Below are positions 45,001-58,561 of a stretch of DNA of 64,000 nucleotides, piece by piece. Under the pieces are notes generated by a model. That model made no database searches. It saw only the letters and a program-made list of their open reading frames with translations, and was not told where the DNA came from. This DNA is from Drosophila miranda (Eukaryota; Arthropoda; Insecta; Diptera; Drosophilidae), in the NCBI RefSeq assembly GCF_003369915.1, contig NC_046674.1:8246001-8310000 (forward strand), read 5' to 3'. Made by a program: the position numbers and the translations under genes. Each line of letters begins with the position of its first letter. Positions within the stretch are counted from its first letter, which is position 1.

Positions 45001-45814
45001 CCGATGATTTAGATGTTGTGTGTGGGTGCTGCCACACCCCCTCTCTCTGGGCCCAGCCTCCTGGCAATGGTAATTGAAGTTGTCATTGCCTGGGAATCGT
45101 ACAAGCCTCTGCTATTGGGCCAAAGCATCAATCATATTTATGCAGTTACACGCAACCACGCACCAAAACAGGATCACACCAAACTAAACCCAGAAGGAGG
45201 ACGAGGACGAGGACGAGGACAGGCACCTGTCTCACCCGAGAGAGATGCGTGATTTATGCGTTGTACTCCATGGACAATGTCTTGGTCCTTCTCCAAGAGT
45301 AAGAGAGTGGGGGAGTGGGGAAGTCTATTGCCAACTTTTTTACAAAGTAGATAACCAAATTTTGAACAACATAAAAGTTGCTTTTGTCAGTTTGGCAAAC
45401 AATGCGCATAATGCATGAGTAGGGGCAAGGGGCCCCACCTACCAATTCCCATCCCTTTGCCACCATTCTGGCCCACAAATTTGAATGCCTGTGCCCCTTG
45501 TGCCCCTTGTGCCCGTGTGCCCCTTGTGCCGTGCCCTCCTGTAGCGTGGCCAAGTAGCGTGTACATGTTGTGGCATAATGGACAGCTTACTGCCGCATTA
45601 AGCTGCTTTCAATAACGTTGGTCCGAAATACAAGTTTGATTGGAAAACTCTCAATGGCGCAGACCAGCCAGGCGATGGCTGATGGCCGACGGCCGATGGC
45701 TGCCAGGAGGTTGGGTTCGGCCCGGCTCGGTTCAGGGGTCAGGCGGCAACAGCTATTGTCTGTCAACTTGTATTATCATATTTTGTATGTACAATTTTGT
45801 GTTGCTCTTTGCCG

Positions 45815-45850
45815 TTGCCTTTGCCTTTGCCTTTGCCTTTGCCTTTGCCC
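45815..45850. repeat. (TTTGCC)n hexanucleotide repeat
   Basis: Five to six tandem TTTGCC units. Confidence 0.85.
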
Positions 45851-46610
45851 CCACCATCAGGTCGGGGTCCTGTGCAAATCAATTGCCAAAACTCTGCGAC
45901 AAAGGAATGCCATTAAAAATAAGCAATCAGAAAGACTTTGGCACAAACCCGCACCGAATAAGATGTACCCTATGAATGGTTTTCGTTTTCGGCTACGTTT
46001 GGGGCGGACGTTCTTTGTGGTTCCGGCCATGAACTGGTTCCAACTAAACTTTTCCTCCATCGGCTTCACTTCTTTCGAGCCTGTTTTCGTTTAACATTTT
46101 TATTATATTTCCACTTAATCTGACATTGTCTCTCTTTTACAGAGCCAACAGCTCATACATATGTATGGGATGTATGGGATGTGTGGGTGGGTGTGTGTTT
46201 TTGTTCTTTTTCGGAACTCTCCCCATATTTATATACGATGTGCCAACTTCTGGTCACGTTCAGGCAAAAGGAAAAGCACCCGAGCAGAAACAACAACAAT
46301 GCCCGCACTCTATAAAGGTTAAAAACTTTATAACTGACAAAAGCGGCGCGCCAGCGGGGCGGAGCCACACAAATGGCCAACTTTTTCATTTTTTATATAC
46401 ATACATATACATATATATATTTTTTTTTATTTTTGAGGGGCCTGTCTATCCGCCCCCCCCCCAAAAGCGGAGACAGTTTAATGGGCTTTGACAGCAGAAA
46501 AATACAAAAAAATGTAACAGACGGAGACGGGATGGGGTCCAGAAATTCGGGTTAAATGAATTATGTATACATATGTATGTGTATTTGTTTAAATTTGTTG
46601 TGTCTGCATG

Positions 46611-46642
46611 TGGGTGGTGGGGTGGTGGGGTGGTGGGGTGGC
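46611..46642. repeat. GGGGTGGT array
   Basis: Four G-rich octamers on the plus strand, a second potential G-quadruplex former. Confidence 0.8.
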
Positions 46643-47061
46643 AGGGGCTTGGAAGCGGCCATTTACCTCCATTTAGCATAGACTCTGGCAGATGTTCATT
46701 TAACTCATCTTCCTATCAACATCATGAATACACTTCCGCATAAGCGAGGCGCTGTGGAGATGCCTTTTAGTTATCTCCCTGCCGCACTACCACACTGCCA
46801 CACTGCCACACTGCCACAGTTCGTGTCCTTGGCTGCCAGTCTGTTGCTTAGCGTTTTTGATAGAGCCAGCCAGCCTGTCTGTCATTCACTCTGTTTGCTC
46901 TCCCTCTCTCTCCTCTGTCTCCGCTGTCTCTCCTTTTCTCTTTGTCTATCTGTCAGTGTGTCAGTCTGTCTTTCTGTTTGTCTAGGCAGCCATTTTGACT
47001 GTGTGCTGCCCATTGTTTTTGCTGTTCTGTTCGCGCGCCCTCCACTCTCTGTGTTTTTTGT

Positions 47062-47104
47062 TGCCTGCCGCCTGCCGCCTGCCGCTTGCCGCTTGCCGCC
47101 TGCT
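47062..47104. repeat. (TGCCGCC/TGCCGCT)n heptamer array
   Basis: Six heptamers with alternating C/T at the last position. Confidence 0.85.
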
Positions 47105-48433
47105 ACCACATTTCTAATTGAATTGCTGGCTATGTAAACGCGTCTGACACGAACGGGCGGGCTGCCTGGGAGCCCCGGGAGCCTCCACACACCACATACA
47201 CAGCCACCAGGACACCAGGACACCAGGACACCAGCACTGGCACTGGCACCGGTACCCATAATCGAATTAGATAAGTTAATAACTTGATAAAAAGTTACAG
47301 CATGCTCCGCTCTGTTGTTGCCGCTGGAGCCATGCTTCGATGTTGATGGCTGCTGCCTTTTGTCGTCCAAACGTTTGTCATTCACTGTTTGTCAGTTGTC
47401 GCCGTCAATAAACGCGCTGTGCCCCCCAAAAACTGAAGTTGCCCAAACAAAATTTGAATGGAGCAAAATCAGAAATTTACAATTTTTATCACTATTTTAT
47501 CTCGGCTCCTTCGATGAAGGACCAAACATAAACATAAAATTTGGAAAAGAGAGAAACAAACTTGAGGCTCTTTTGGGAGGGCCACAATAAGGCCGAAAAC
47601 GGGAGCAAAATGTAGCGAGAATTATTTCCTGAATTATTGGCCTCGTTATGGCAGGGGCGTGGCATAATTTACGAGCCACCACCAGCGCCACCAGCGCCAC
47701 CAGCACCACAGCCGTTCCATGGAACACATGGTTTTGGCCTTATCGATTTTGCTGCTCAATTTATGCATGATATCTGCGACTGTGGCTAGGGCTATGGCTA
47801 TGGCTATGCGGACATATGGCCTTAAGGAACGTGATGAGCAGACCAAAACTTCAGGCATCTTCTGGGGGGCCACTTAAAGCCGTTCGTTCGGTTCGATCAG
47901 GTTGCGGATAAGGAAGCACCAGACTGACACAAATCAGTTCAAAGCACATTGACCCACTTGGCCGAAAGGTGGCAGGGAATGGGACCGCACCCACAGGGTG
48001 TGGGGGGGAATAGGGTGGTGTTGGGTGGGCGTATGCAAACCACAATAGCCGTCAAAACAAGCCACTCGGAGCCATATGGCGGCGGAGCGGAGCCCCACGT
48101 TGACAGCTCTCCCCCCCCCCCCAGTTGTCCAGCGGCGAGCTGCATTTTAATGAGTTTATTATGCCGAAGGAGCAAGGGCAAAGCAAACATATTTAGACCG
48201 TTTGTGCGATAAATTAAACAGCAAGGAACCGCGCCAGTCCGTACCCCAAACTAGGTCGGCCACATAATAATAATGATGTGTGCAGAAGTGGACACTGCCT
48301 GGAGGGACTTGCGGGTGCAGTCCCCATGGTCCCCACAGTCCCCACAGTCCACATAGTCCACATAGTCGCTGTGCTCCCCAGCCAACCATCCATCCATCCG
48401 TCCATCCAAATCGAGACAAAGCAATAAGCTTAC

Positions 48434-48571
48434 CTGCACAGTGCTCGGCTCTGCCCTCCAGGGCATTTTCCTGAGCTCCTTAAAGGCACGAAATCGCTTT
48501 AAGTGTGGCAGCTGTTGCTGCTTCCAACTGTTTTCCCTGAAAATATCCAGCAAATCCTCCAATAAATTCAT
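48434..48571 (-). CDS. Weak candidate coding exon
   Basis: From an ATG at 48571, 46 codons (start MNLLEDLLDIFREN, end EPSTVQ) run to a CAG|GTAAGC donor (GT at 48433-48432). The peptide is an amphipathic charged helix. The frame stays open to 48251 through a GAC/TGT-rich repeat if unspliced (106 aa). It may be a nested minus-strand gene, an lncRNA ORF or chance. Confidence 0.2.
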
Positions 48572-49129
48572 TGCAAATTCCAGGGAAAAGCAAATCGGGT
48601 AAGCACTTCATTTGGGGAATGAATGACCGTGAATTTCACTTTGCGCTTCGCGCCCACCAGACAATAGTAATATTTACGAGAACGCATTGCGTATACGACG
48701 TGTTGTTCAGAGAGGAAAACCCAAAGCGAACCAAAAAGGAAAAAAAACTGGGCCAAGTTTTTAATAAACACGCAAAACTTTTTGGCACGCACACAGTCGC
48801 CCAGTCGCCCAGTCGCAGGCCGAAGAATACTCGTATATTTATATGATTACACTGGCAAACAAGTTTTGGGGAACGACAAAGGAAGCCCGAAAGAATTCCC
48901 ACCCAAGAAGAGAATAGAGTGGCAATTTGGTGCGCTAGTAGTGTGTTGGTGTGTGTGCGTGTGTGTGTGATGTGAGATCGTATGTGTCTAGCACTAAAAA
49001 GTGGCCAAGTCTCTCCGCCTTTGGCTTATTAAATTAGTGAGCGCACTCAACTCGAACGGGAACCGGGACCAACAGCTGAAACGGATGTCTGGCATATACA
49101 AACTTTTTCAATTTCCTGCATCACGCGAA

Positions 49130-49160
<31 letters not shown>

Positions 49161-49754
49161 CATGTGTGTGTGTGTGTTGTGAGTGAGCGACGTGTCATAC
49201 CGCACGGTTTTTAGTGGCTGCCATTCACCTGAGCAGCATTTTGCAATGGCTTAGCTTAACGCTGCCATTGCCAATCCAAAGCAAGCCGCCAACTCCCCTC
49301 CCCTCCCCACACCGCTTGCTGTTTCCAGGTCAACTAGTGGCTTATCCTGTCCCGCGTTTAACTGTGGCTAAGTCAGCGCCAAAGAAGGAAAGGAAAATCA
49401 ACGGAAATTGTGGGGCAGCCAGGCCCTGACCATCCCAATACATGGCACAGGTAGCGGGGGCGACCACGCTTACACATATTTTATCTCATTTATTTCTGGT
49501 AATTTACTTTGATTCATCGATTTTGTAATATATACGTGGTGTGGGATTGGATGGCCAAAGAGCCAGGGAAACACGAATTTATTACACTGACATTGAGGGT
49601 ATTACAGCCTTTTTATGATATTCGGCTGGGGAGTGCCTCAAAGGTAAACCCGAGAGAGAGAGACACTTTTTGCCCGAGTGGCAGGTGGCATCTCCACTAT
49701 ATACCTTAGGGGCAGCACAAAGTGGTGCCTGATTAGGTGGCACACCGAAGTGGT

Positions 49755-50084
49755 ACAGTTGAGCCGTCTTCCGACTGAAAACCCAAGTTGGCAGCGCCGA
49801 AATTGGATCACTTTAATCCCTGAATTCCTCCTTAATATTCTCCTTCGGGTGGCATCTCTGATAAAAACCCAAGTGGCAACCCCAAACGGTACAGTTGAGG
49901 CGTCTTCCGACTGAAACCCTAGTTGGCAGCGCCGAAATTGGATCACTTTAATGCCTGAATTCCTCTTAAATATTCTCCTTCGGGTGGCATCTCTGATAAA
50001 CACCCAAGTGGCAACGCCAAACGGTACAGTTGAGGCGTCTTCCGACTGAAACCCAAGTTGGCAGCGCCGAAATTCGATCGCTTT
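49755..50084. repeat. 135-bp tandem repeat, about 2.4 copies
   Basis: Units start ACAGTTGAG at 49755, 49891 and 50026 (periods 136 and 135). Shared blocks are CGTCTTCCGACTGAAA, TTGGCAGCGCCGAAATT, CACTTTAAT, ATATTCTCCTTCGGGTGGCA and CTCTGATAAA. The copies differ by scattered substitutions and one indel. The only sizeable tandem array of long unit in the window. Confidence 0.85.
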
Positions 50085-50511
50085 GCTGATGGATGAGTGG
50101 TCAGGGTGGCAGTCCCTGCTTTCTAAAGGGTATTTCCGTTTCGTTTTTGCCGGCTTTCCCACATCCCATTCCCTGTATCGCAAGAGTACGAGACTCCCAG
50201 ATATATATTATATTTTTTTGGTGTATTTTATTTTGCCCTGGCCATGCATCAAAATGTTCCCTGCGCCCCCTCCCTTCCCACCGTTCGGGTGTGTTTGTGT
50301 CGAAATCTGATTGAGTTATTGAGCCAAAATTTCATCGGGCTTCCATTTACGAGTAAATGCTCCTAATGTTGTTGTTGCTGGCTGCTCTTTTTCCAACAAT
50401 TGTGCACATAACAATAATAATAATAATCGTATACTTTTATGTGGCAGATAGAAGCCTCGGACTCCGTAAAGATGTAGCACTGGATTAGGGTTTAATGCCT
50501 GCTCGGGGACC

Positions 50512-50537
50512 GGTCGGGTCGGGTCGGGTCGGGTCGA
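50512..50537. repeat. (GGGTC)n pentanucleotide repeat
   Basis: Five tandem GGGTC units. Confidence 0.85.
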
Positions 50538-53010
50538 GCCGACCCCCTCGTGAAAGGCTTTAACGCGATTTGTACATATTAATCATACGCCATGCTGCAC
50601 TGAGTCGAATCAGCGCACAAATGCAGGGCACATCTGATGAGTATAGAGCCAGAGGTTGCAGGATAAAAACTTATGACTCTCATTTGACAGAAAATAGGTG
50701 GCGGGCAGTGAAATTGAAGTGCGGCTTAATAAATTAGTCTGGCCTAAAGGGGCTGTACTGGAGGTACAGGAACAGGCAGAAGGTGCAATGGAAATGTCTG
50801 CTGCTCAAGGACATTTCACTTATTGGATGCTCGAATCAATGACCAAATAACAACGGACGCCATTAACAAAAGCAAACACACACCCCTGCACAAGTGTATC
50901 CCTACATGTGTACATCCTGGCCGTCTGCGAAGGTAGAAACAATCGATGGACAGCAAACAGAGCAGGGTGGGCGGAGGATGGAGCACAGACACTGACAGAC
51001 AGGACTCACTTGGCTGGCTGGGTGGCTGGCTGGCTCCCAAAGGGCAATTCATTGACAATTTACTCAGGCGGACGATGGAAGTTTTTGGCACCTGATTGGG
51101 GTGATGGTTGTGGGGGGGGGGGGCGTGTCCTGTCCCCCAGGACTCCAGTCCACGCCTCCAAGACATGTCATCTCTCCCCCGTGATGGCATACTACATGTG
51201 TAGGAGTCGTCGCTCTTCAGCGACTGTTGGGTTTATTGTTTGCAATTTGTTTTTAGCTGCCCGAACAGAACTTTTGTTTTTATGGCTCAACCTGAGGCCA
51301 CCTACAAGCCAGGCACGCCCTTTGGCTAAAAATAAACCCAGAAACCAGAAACCAGAAACCATCCAAGACGTGCTCTATTTATAGCCCCGAGCCGAGGCCT
51401 GGGTGCTTACCATATAGAGACCCTAACTAACGTCGCCAGCAAACTAATGCCGATTGTGGCAGAAATCGTGGCTGTTTCGCATTGACATTTAAGCTGCCAC
51501 AAATTGCTTTTCTGTTGCGCCTATACTCCTTTGTTCCTGCCCCACACACCTCACACATGTTTTCCCTTCGCTTCGCTTCCCTTCTCTTTGCTTGCTTCTT
51601 GCTCTCCCCACCTTCAGCCGTGTTTCTATTTCTGTTTCTCTTTCGGTTTTGGGCACTCGTCTGTGTGCGGCTTATCGAACGCATTTACATAACGAAAAAT
51701 GAAATTTTCAAATTATAACAAATTGAATTTCCCCTAAAAGAGGAAAAGGGAAAAAGGGACACGGCAGGGCAGGGCAGGCAGTAGAGGAATCTCCCGTTGT
51801 TCGTTCTAAATATTGACATATGCCAGGGATGCCAAACGGAATGTCTTAAGGGATTTACATGAGAGATATATTGGGATTCGAAAGAATTATAGTTTGATGG
51901 GAACATCTTTAAATTGGATTCCAGTCAATATTCCATTTGTTTGATTACAATTTTGCCGCTTTAAGAGCTTAAGATCTTTCACGCCTCCCTCCGATCTCCA
52001 GCTCGTTTCCGAAGGAGTGGACGGGAACCAGTGACCAGGCAGGCTGGCAAATACAATTATACATCTATAGCCGAACATTATGTATCCTCTCTCCTGTTGA
52101 ATAGTTGACAACGGAATTCTCTTCGAATCAGATTTTTGGTTGAATGGCTCGACAATCGCTGTCTGCTGGCTGCTGTCTGCTGGCTGCTGTGCGAACCAGT
52201 TCCAATCGGATGCACTCTGCAGTCCTTGTACTCCAATCAGTCACCCACGCTACGTGTTCCAGCGCCCCGACATGTTTCGATGTTCCGTTCTGTTGTGCCA
52301 CCAGTTCCTGCTCCTGCCGCTGCTCCTGCTCCTGCATTCTGTTGTGTTGTGTCTTCTGATCGGCAAACGGCATTTCTTTGCCATACCGTTCGACAGGCTC
52401 AACTTCCAGCTCCGTGGAGCTCCTTCCGCCACTGCGGCTGCGGGTCCTGGCTGCGTGCTTTTTTCTGTATTTATGCGTTGATGTTTTACGTGCCCGAAAT
52501 ACCAATAGCCCCGAATACACGCCGTATGTGCGATGATTGTACGAGTAAAGTTTATATTGTGTAAATGCCGGGCAGAGGCAGAGGCAAAAGGGAGTGCGGG
52601 GGGGGGGGGGGCACCCAGCCTGGCTCTTGCCAAAAAAAAAAAAAGAAAAAAAACGAGAAATGCTATATGTATGACCCTGGAAAAGGGGTAGCAGCAGCCC
52701 CCCCTCCCCGCCCACAGCAAATGAATTTATGTGGTTATTCTGTTTCTCTTCCTTTCTAAAAGGTATTCGATTTCATTCGTCAAATGCAGAGAATGAATTT
52801 AGTGTTCTGTGGCTTTGCTTTTCTCATTTCCCTTCTCCCATTTCCCTTTTTCCTTTTCCCTTCTCCCTTTTCCGTTTTCCGTTCTCTGTTTTTTTGTTGT
52901 ATCCTTTTTCATTGTTATTAAAGCATGGCACAATATTGACGCTACCTATTATCAAAAGCTTTTAGTGCAAAAATACAGCTGGAAATGGCATTTAGCTGGC
53001 TCCCAGGCCC

Positions 53011-53048
53011 GCATCCACATCCACATCCACATCCACATCCTCATCCAT
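53011..53048. repeat. (CCACAT)n hexanucleotide repeat
   Basis: About six CCACAT/CCTCAT units. Confidence 0.85.
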
Positions 53049-54301
53049 GTCTACGTCCCTCCAGGGCCACTATGCCAACCGAAAGGAACAGTCAGCCCTT
53101 TGACAGTTGTGTCATTTGGAGCGTCGCTGCGTTGCACATTTCCATCTGTGTATTGTTGTGCCCCCTCACAGCAACACTTGCTCTCTCCCGGCTTCTGGAG
53201 ACCCCCCCCCACCCATTTGATGGTGGCTGGTGGCTGGTGGATGGTCAACGCAGTACTATCTGCCTTCCAGCAGTGAGCTTTTCCATTCGTTCTCCCTTTG
53301 GCGTATGCAATTGCCTAGACGGACAGGCAGGACGACCAACAGCATCCACGACAACAACTAACGGCATTGTGCGACGTGCGTTCTGTAGTTTGTGGCATCC
53401 TGGCTATGGCTCTTACTGTGGCTTTGATTTGACTTTCAGTTTGCCAATTCGAAAATGTTTTTGCACATGGAAGTGCACAAGCCTTAAATCCCACATTCGG
53501 ACAGCAGCTCCAAAAGGTTTTGAAAGGACATGAACAGATTTAAATTGACAATTAATTCATAAGGAAACAATTTAATTTGGATCAATCCAAAGAGGCCAGC
53601 TTTTGGCATTAAATCATCACTTCGCCCATCTCTTTTTAGAGATTTTCGAGAGGCAAGGCAATTAATGGCCTAAAAAACGTATGCCAACTGATTCTGGCTC
53701 TGATTCTGGCTCTGATTCTGATTCTGGTTCGGGGAGTCGTGCACTTCTAATTTACTTTATTTTTTGTCGGACTTGAGTGCGTGAAATCAACTAACGGAAA
53801 CGGATACTCATGCAACCAGAGCGGAAATGTAACGGTGCCTCGAGACGGTGCCAAACCAACAAAAAAGGGACCCAAATCAACACCCACGAATCCAGGCGCA
53901 GACAGGGTCGTGTCGTGTCGTGTCGAGGGGAGCGAAGGGGGGGGAGCAAACATTTCTAGCATTAAATTTATGTACATGTCATTTGGGGGGGGGGGCGTCG
54001 TATACGTAACGTTGGCTAGAGGGCATTTCCTTCTCCTTTTTCCACCTTTTCCTCCTTTTCCTCCTTTTTTTTTTTGTGTGTTTTTCGTGGCTATAAAGTG
54101 CTGGGCCATGCCCTGCTTGCTCTACCTGTGTTTCGGCCCGAAATTGAATGGCATTGCTTAAAAATATATATTTGTTGGCTCTGGCTGCCGCTGCCGCTGC
54201 CTTAAATCCACACAAATTAAGCCCTAAATTAGAAAGCCATCATTCGAAGTAATTGCCGGGCCGATTCTTATGGTTTATATCCTTGGTTTTTATCTTTGCA
54301 G

Positions 54302-54459
54302 TCGCAGCATTAGAGGACGTGCCGGGCATGCCGAACGGGCCCTCAGTCCTTAGCCCCGCGAGTCCCCAGTTTCAGGCCACAGTCTTAGCCACATCCACAT
54401 CCCCATCCCCATCCGTAGTCGCAGCATCGGCAGCATCGGCAGCAGGAGCCGGAACATGA
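54302..54459 (+). other. Candidate coding exon behind a strong acceptor
   Basis: A long pyrimidine-rich tract (GGTTTTTATCTTTGCAG) ends at 54301. Entered in phase 1 the next 51 codons are open to TGA at 54457-54459, with sequence such as AALEDVPGMPNGPSVLSP followed by Thr/Ser/Pro/Ala-rich residues. The other two frames close within 4 and 17 codons. The phase does not fit the 29.6-kb exon directly. Could be a terminal or cassette exon. Confidence 0.25.
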
Positions 54460-57400
54460 TGTAGGAGACCGAGGAGGGACAACGTTCTTGTTGATGATGC
54501 GCCATTGCCATCGACTTGTCTGCCCCTTTGGTATGTGCTTTAAAATTTCATTTTTATTCCCTTTTATTCCCCACCAGCCAGTGCATTGTCCCACATGAAA
54601 CTTTAATTTATGTTTGCATAATTCCGTAGGTGTCTGTGCGGCAAAATGTTCGTTAAACAGGAGGCCGTAGAGGCTGCCACACATGCCCCCAGGAATGTGT
54701 CCGTTTTGTCAAATGCTTTTTCTGTTTGAAATTTTGGGCGGCAGACGTGTCGCCTGGGATGTGATCCAATGAGAGTAGAGTGAACCAGATCGCAGGGGAG
54801 GCCATGTGGGGGTCTGACAGTGACACCAATTATGCATAATTTTCGTGGCAGCCGCTGGCTCCGGAAGGAGCGAAAGCGAACAACAACTACCATAACAATA
54901 TAAAACTTTATTAATCCTGCATAACGCTTTCAGTCTACGCAGATAATAAACAGGAAGGATATTTTTATTATTATTGCTGTACGCGAACGGTCAGGGAAAA
55001 TGGGGGCCCAGCAATGTGCTAGAATTATTTCATCAGTGAAATTGGGGGATACCGAAGGATAACATGTGGTAATTCAATCGATGTCATCGATGGTTTCCCG
55101 GAGACCTCCAGCCCCTTGGTTTCCCATCGAAACTTCTCAAAATCAATGCGAAAATTCGGCTGGGTTTTATTTCCTTCCTCTAGAAACATTCCATTCCTTC
55201 CATTCCATTTCGTTGCTCCTTTGTGGCCCCTTGTATGTGTTGTTATTATTTGCCACGCCCACAAACAAGCCAAAACATGCACCACAGCAACGCCCAGCCC
55301 AGGCGAGAGTCGTTGCTCATCATCTGCTCATCCTCATCCTCGTCCTCCTGCTCGTCCCTCAGAGTCTTGTATGATAATTCTTTTCGTTTCTGTGGTGCCC
55401 CCGGACTGACCGCAGTTTTAATGCCTTTTTCATTGTCTTTTCATCGTCAACGCCGTCACAAATGTCGGGCCTCATGTCTGGTCACGCCCTTGGTGGTCCC
55501 TCTCGGTCTGTCCACATCCTTGCCCATGCCCAGAGCCTGTTCCCTTTGCATACCCTCTCGCTGGGGAGGAGGGTCTGTGGGGCCACTAGAGTGGCTCCGG
55601 CAAATTGACGTCATGTCATCAATCAATCCCGCTGCAGAGCTTGGGGCCGCCACACGCCAACGCATCATCACAGTTTTTCCTTTCTGTGAAATTTCCCTTT
55701 CACTTAAGCTTTAATCTTAGTTTTTAAATTTCACTTTTGGACACTTTTTTCCCATTTAGAATATCCCCATTTTCATTACGCAAAGGCGCAAATGAATGGC
55801 GGCCTTTAGCTGCAGTTTGATTTATGATTTTTTAATGAGCGAACCGCTGGTCCAGGCTGCTATTTCTTTTGGAGGTCCTTTGACTGTTCGAGAGGGCCAG
55901 CAGCAGCTCAGGCGTGAAACCAGCGCAAAATTTCACTGGCTTTGAGGGCGACGAAGGGTTCAAGGCCATTGCATTGACCTTTTTGCGCTATAAATATTCA
56001 AAAAACGTACAGACAGCGAGAGAGACGACAGCCCGTGTACTTGTACATTGTACAATAAATAGAAAATAGCAAACGAATGGCGTTCGGGTGCTGTTAAATT
56101 TTAATTGTGTCGCAGGACACAGCCCATCGGTGGCCCTCCGTCCTTCGTCCTGCGTATGCGTTAAACATGTGACCAGGAGAAATTGTCGCAGCTAATTTCC
56201 CTTTTAGACCCGGCTCCGTTGCCTTCTGCCTTCCCGCTGCCTGTTTTCCTGTGCTGCGCTGTTTTATTGCTCGGTTATTTTAATTAAAAACTTTGCTCAG
56301 CCGACAGTACCAATTGCTACCCTTCCTCCCTTCCTGCTACATGGCATCCCCCCTTTCCCCTTCTTGGCCACGGCTTTGGGCTTGGGCTTGGGCTTTGGCT
56401 CAAAGTTTTGCGCGCATTTTGGCCGCCTCGAGGCAGCGTGTGGCATGCAGACAACAAGCCTGTCGAGACAAGAGCTACTTTGTGCGCAAGTATCTTTGTC
56501 CTTTGTCCCGGGCCCCCCTTCCCAGAGATTTTTGCTATTTTTATGCCGCTAAGCTGCCATTAAAGCCATATGCAAAATATGGCCATGTCTGCCATCTTTT
56601 GTCTTCCGTCGTTCCGCTCTTTTCTCTTCTGTTGTGCTCTGTTTTGTGTGTGTTTTTTATTTGCTTACTGCTTGCTCTCTTATGTCACCTTGTTGATGAT
56701 GTTGACGGTATTCGGAAACAAAGCGGCGCAAAGCGAAAGTCCTAATCCCGCTTAACGTTCTGTCGACAACATCTCTGGGGGCAGCCATCAGACGCCCCGC
56801 CATCACATCACTCAGCCACTCGTCACACGAAAAACACGGCTAATATTATCTATAAAAAAAAGAAGCGGCTTACAGCGGAAGAGGGCCTGGGGGCGGGGCC
56901 GGGGACGGGTGCTCCTTTTGTCAACAAAAGTCTGCCTGAAAGTTCAGGTAAAATATAATCGAAAAATCAAGAGATAAATTGATTGGAAAACGGATATAGA
57001 GAGAGAGGAACAAAAGTTGAACAACAATTTTGGAAATATTTAACCAAACCAATTAAATATTAAACTTTCAAACTATGCCCATAATTGGCCAACAGAATGT
57101 TTGGAAATTGCCAGGCATCCTGGAAATTTCCGGTGCCCCTCTGCCACTGCCACTGCCCTTGCCCCATGTTGCATGGCCCGTCGGCACTTTTTTAATTACC
57201 GAGCGTTTAAGCAAACAAAAGCGCGGAAAATGCAGTACACAAAAAAATTCATGTTCTCGGCAAAACGCGCAGCGGGGGAGGCTGTATGCGAAAATGTATG
57301 CATGAGCGGGCAACACGGCGTATGCGTGTTTTGTGTGCACACCACCCGCCCCCAGCACCTGCCATAAATAAGCTGTGTGAAGCGCCTATAATTGTGGACC

Positions 57401-57702
57401 TTTGCGAATAAGCGCAGGAGAGAGCGCAGGGGAAAGGGGGGGACACCTGGCATTGGCTGCCAAAAACAAAAACGAATAAAAGGCCAATGGCAATGACGTC
57501 CCAGTGTGGCCAACAACAAGAAAAGAACAGAGACAGAGAGAGCGAGGGCGACAGAAAGAGAGGGAGAACAGAAGCTGAAAAGCAATTTTTATGATGGCCT
57601 TTTGCTAACCCAGTAAAAATGAACTTAAAGCCAAGTCAACGAGCTGGAAACGTTGAACGTCTGGCAAGACCATAACCCATCCTCACCTTTCACCCACTCT
57701 CT

Positions 57703-57724
57703 ATCTCTCTCTCTCTCTCTCTCT
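57703..57724. repeat. (CT)n microsatellite
   Basis: About 10 CT units (GA on minus). Confidence 0.9.
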
Positions 57725-58534
57725 GTCCCTCCTATTTGTCGCTGTCTGTCTGTGTCCCTATCTGCCGCTCTTAATGCCCCATTGCGAGTACATTTTGTGC
57801 ATTGAGCCGTTCTGGATTTGCTTGTAATTTGCAACAATGTGGCGCTGTTAAAGCTGCTGCTGCGTCTGCTGCAAGGAGATGTCTTCGTTCGTCTTGGCTC
57901 CAGCTTTTGTTGTTTGACATGTCAGAGGCAAACAAAGCGTCCCTAGACGCACAGACACACAGCACACACATGAGGGAGTCCAGGCTCGAATGGGGTATGG
58001 GGTATAGGAAGGATATGCCATCCTTTGGCTTTGATTGGCGTCAAAAAACGCATCAAAACGAAGAAGAACCTGTGGGTGAGCGCAAGGTGACTTTCAAGTT
58101 CAGTGGGCACCCAGCTCCTGGAAGGAGGAGAAGCTCTCGAGGAAAAACTTGTATACCCCGTTCATGCATTAATTAACAGCATAAAGAGTTTATCGAAAGT
58201 TTACAAACCCAAACCCACATTTTAGACGAATTTTGTGCCATCCCAGCCCGTCCTAAGCATCGATTTTGAATGGGCGAAGCGTGCTCGGAATTTGTAATTA
58301 ATGCTGCAACCGGATCCTGCTTCAGGGACCAGTGGCTGGTGGGCCACTTTGGAATTGTTGCAATGTCAAAGGCAACAATTAAATATTGGCTCTCGATGCT
58401 GTACTGCGGCTCCTCTTCCACTCTCCCGCTCTCCCACTCTGCGGTCTAGCCACACTTGACAATTAGGCGACATAGAACACTCGAACAGTCGCATTAATTA
58501 TGCACGCTTCTCGCTCTCACTCTCACTCTCTCTC

Positions 58535-58561
58535 TGTGTGTGTGTGTGTGTGTGTGTGTGT
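58535..58561. repeat. (GT)13 microsatellite
   Basis: GT run directly preceded by a CT-rich tract (58,510-58,534). Confidence 0.9.

Noticed and set aside
49638-50183. 181-codon open frame on the minus strand over the 135-bp repeat
   Set aside because: It has no ATG before the last tenth of the frame and its length comes from repeat units whose period happens to be a multiple of three.
58173-58421. 82-codon minus-strand frame with protein-like composition
   Set aside because: It starts at GTG and not ATG, has no good acceptor upstream, and no known domain.
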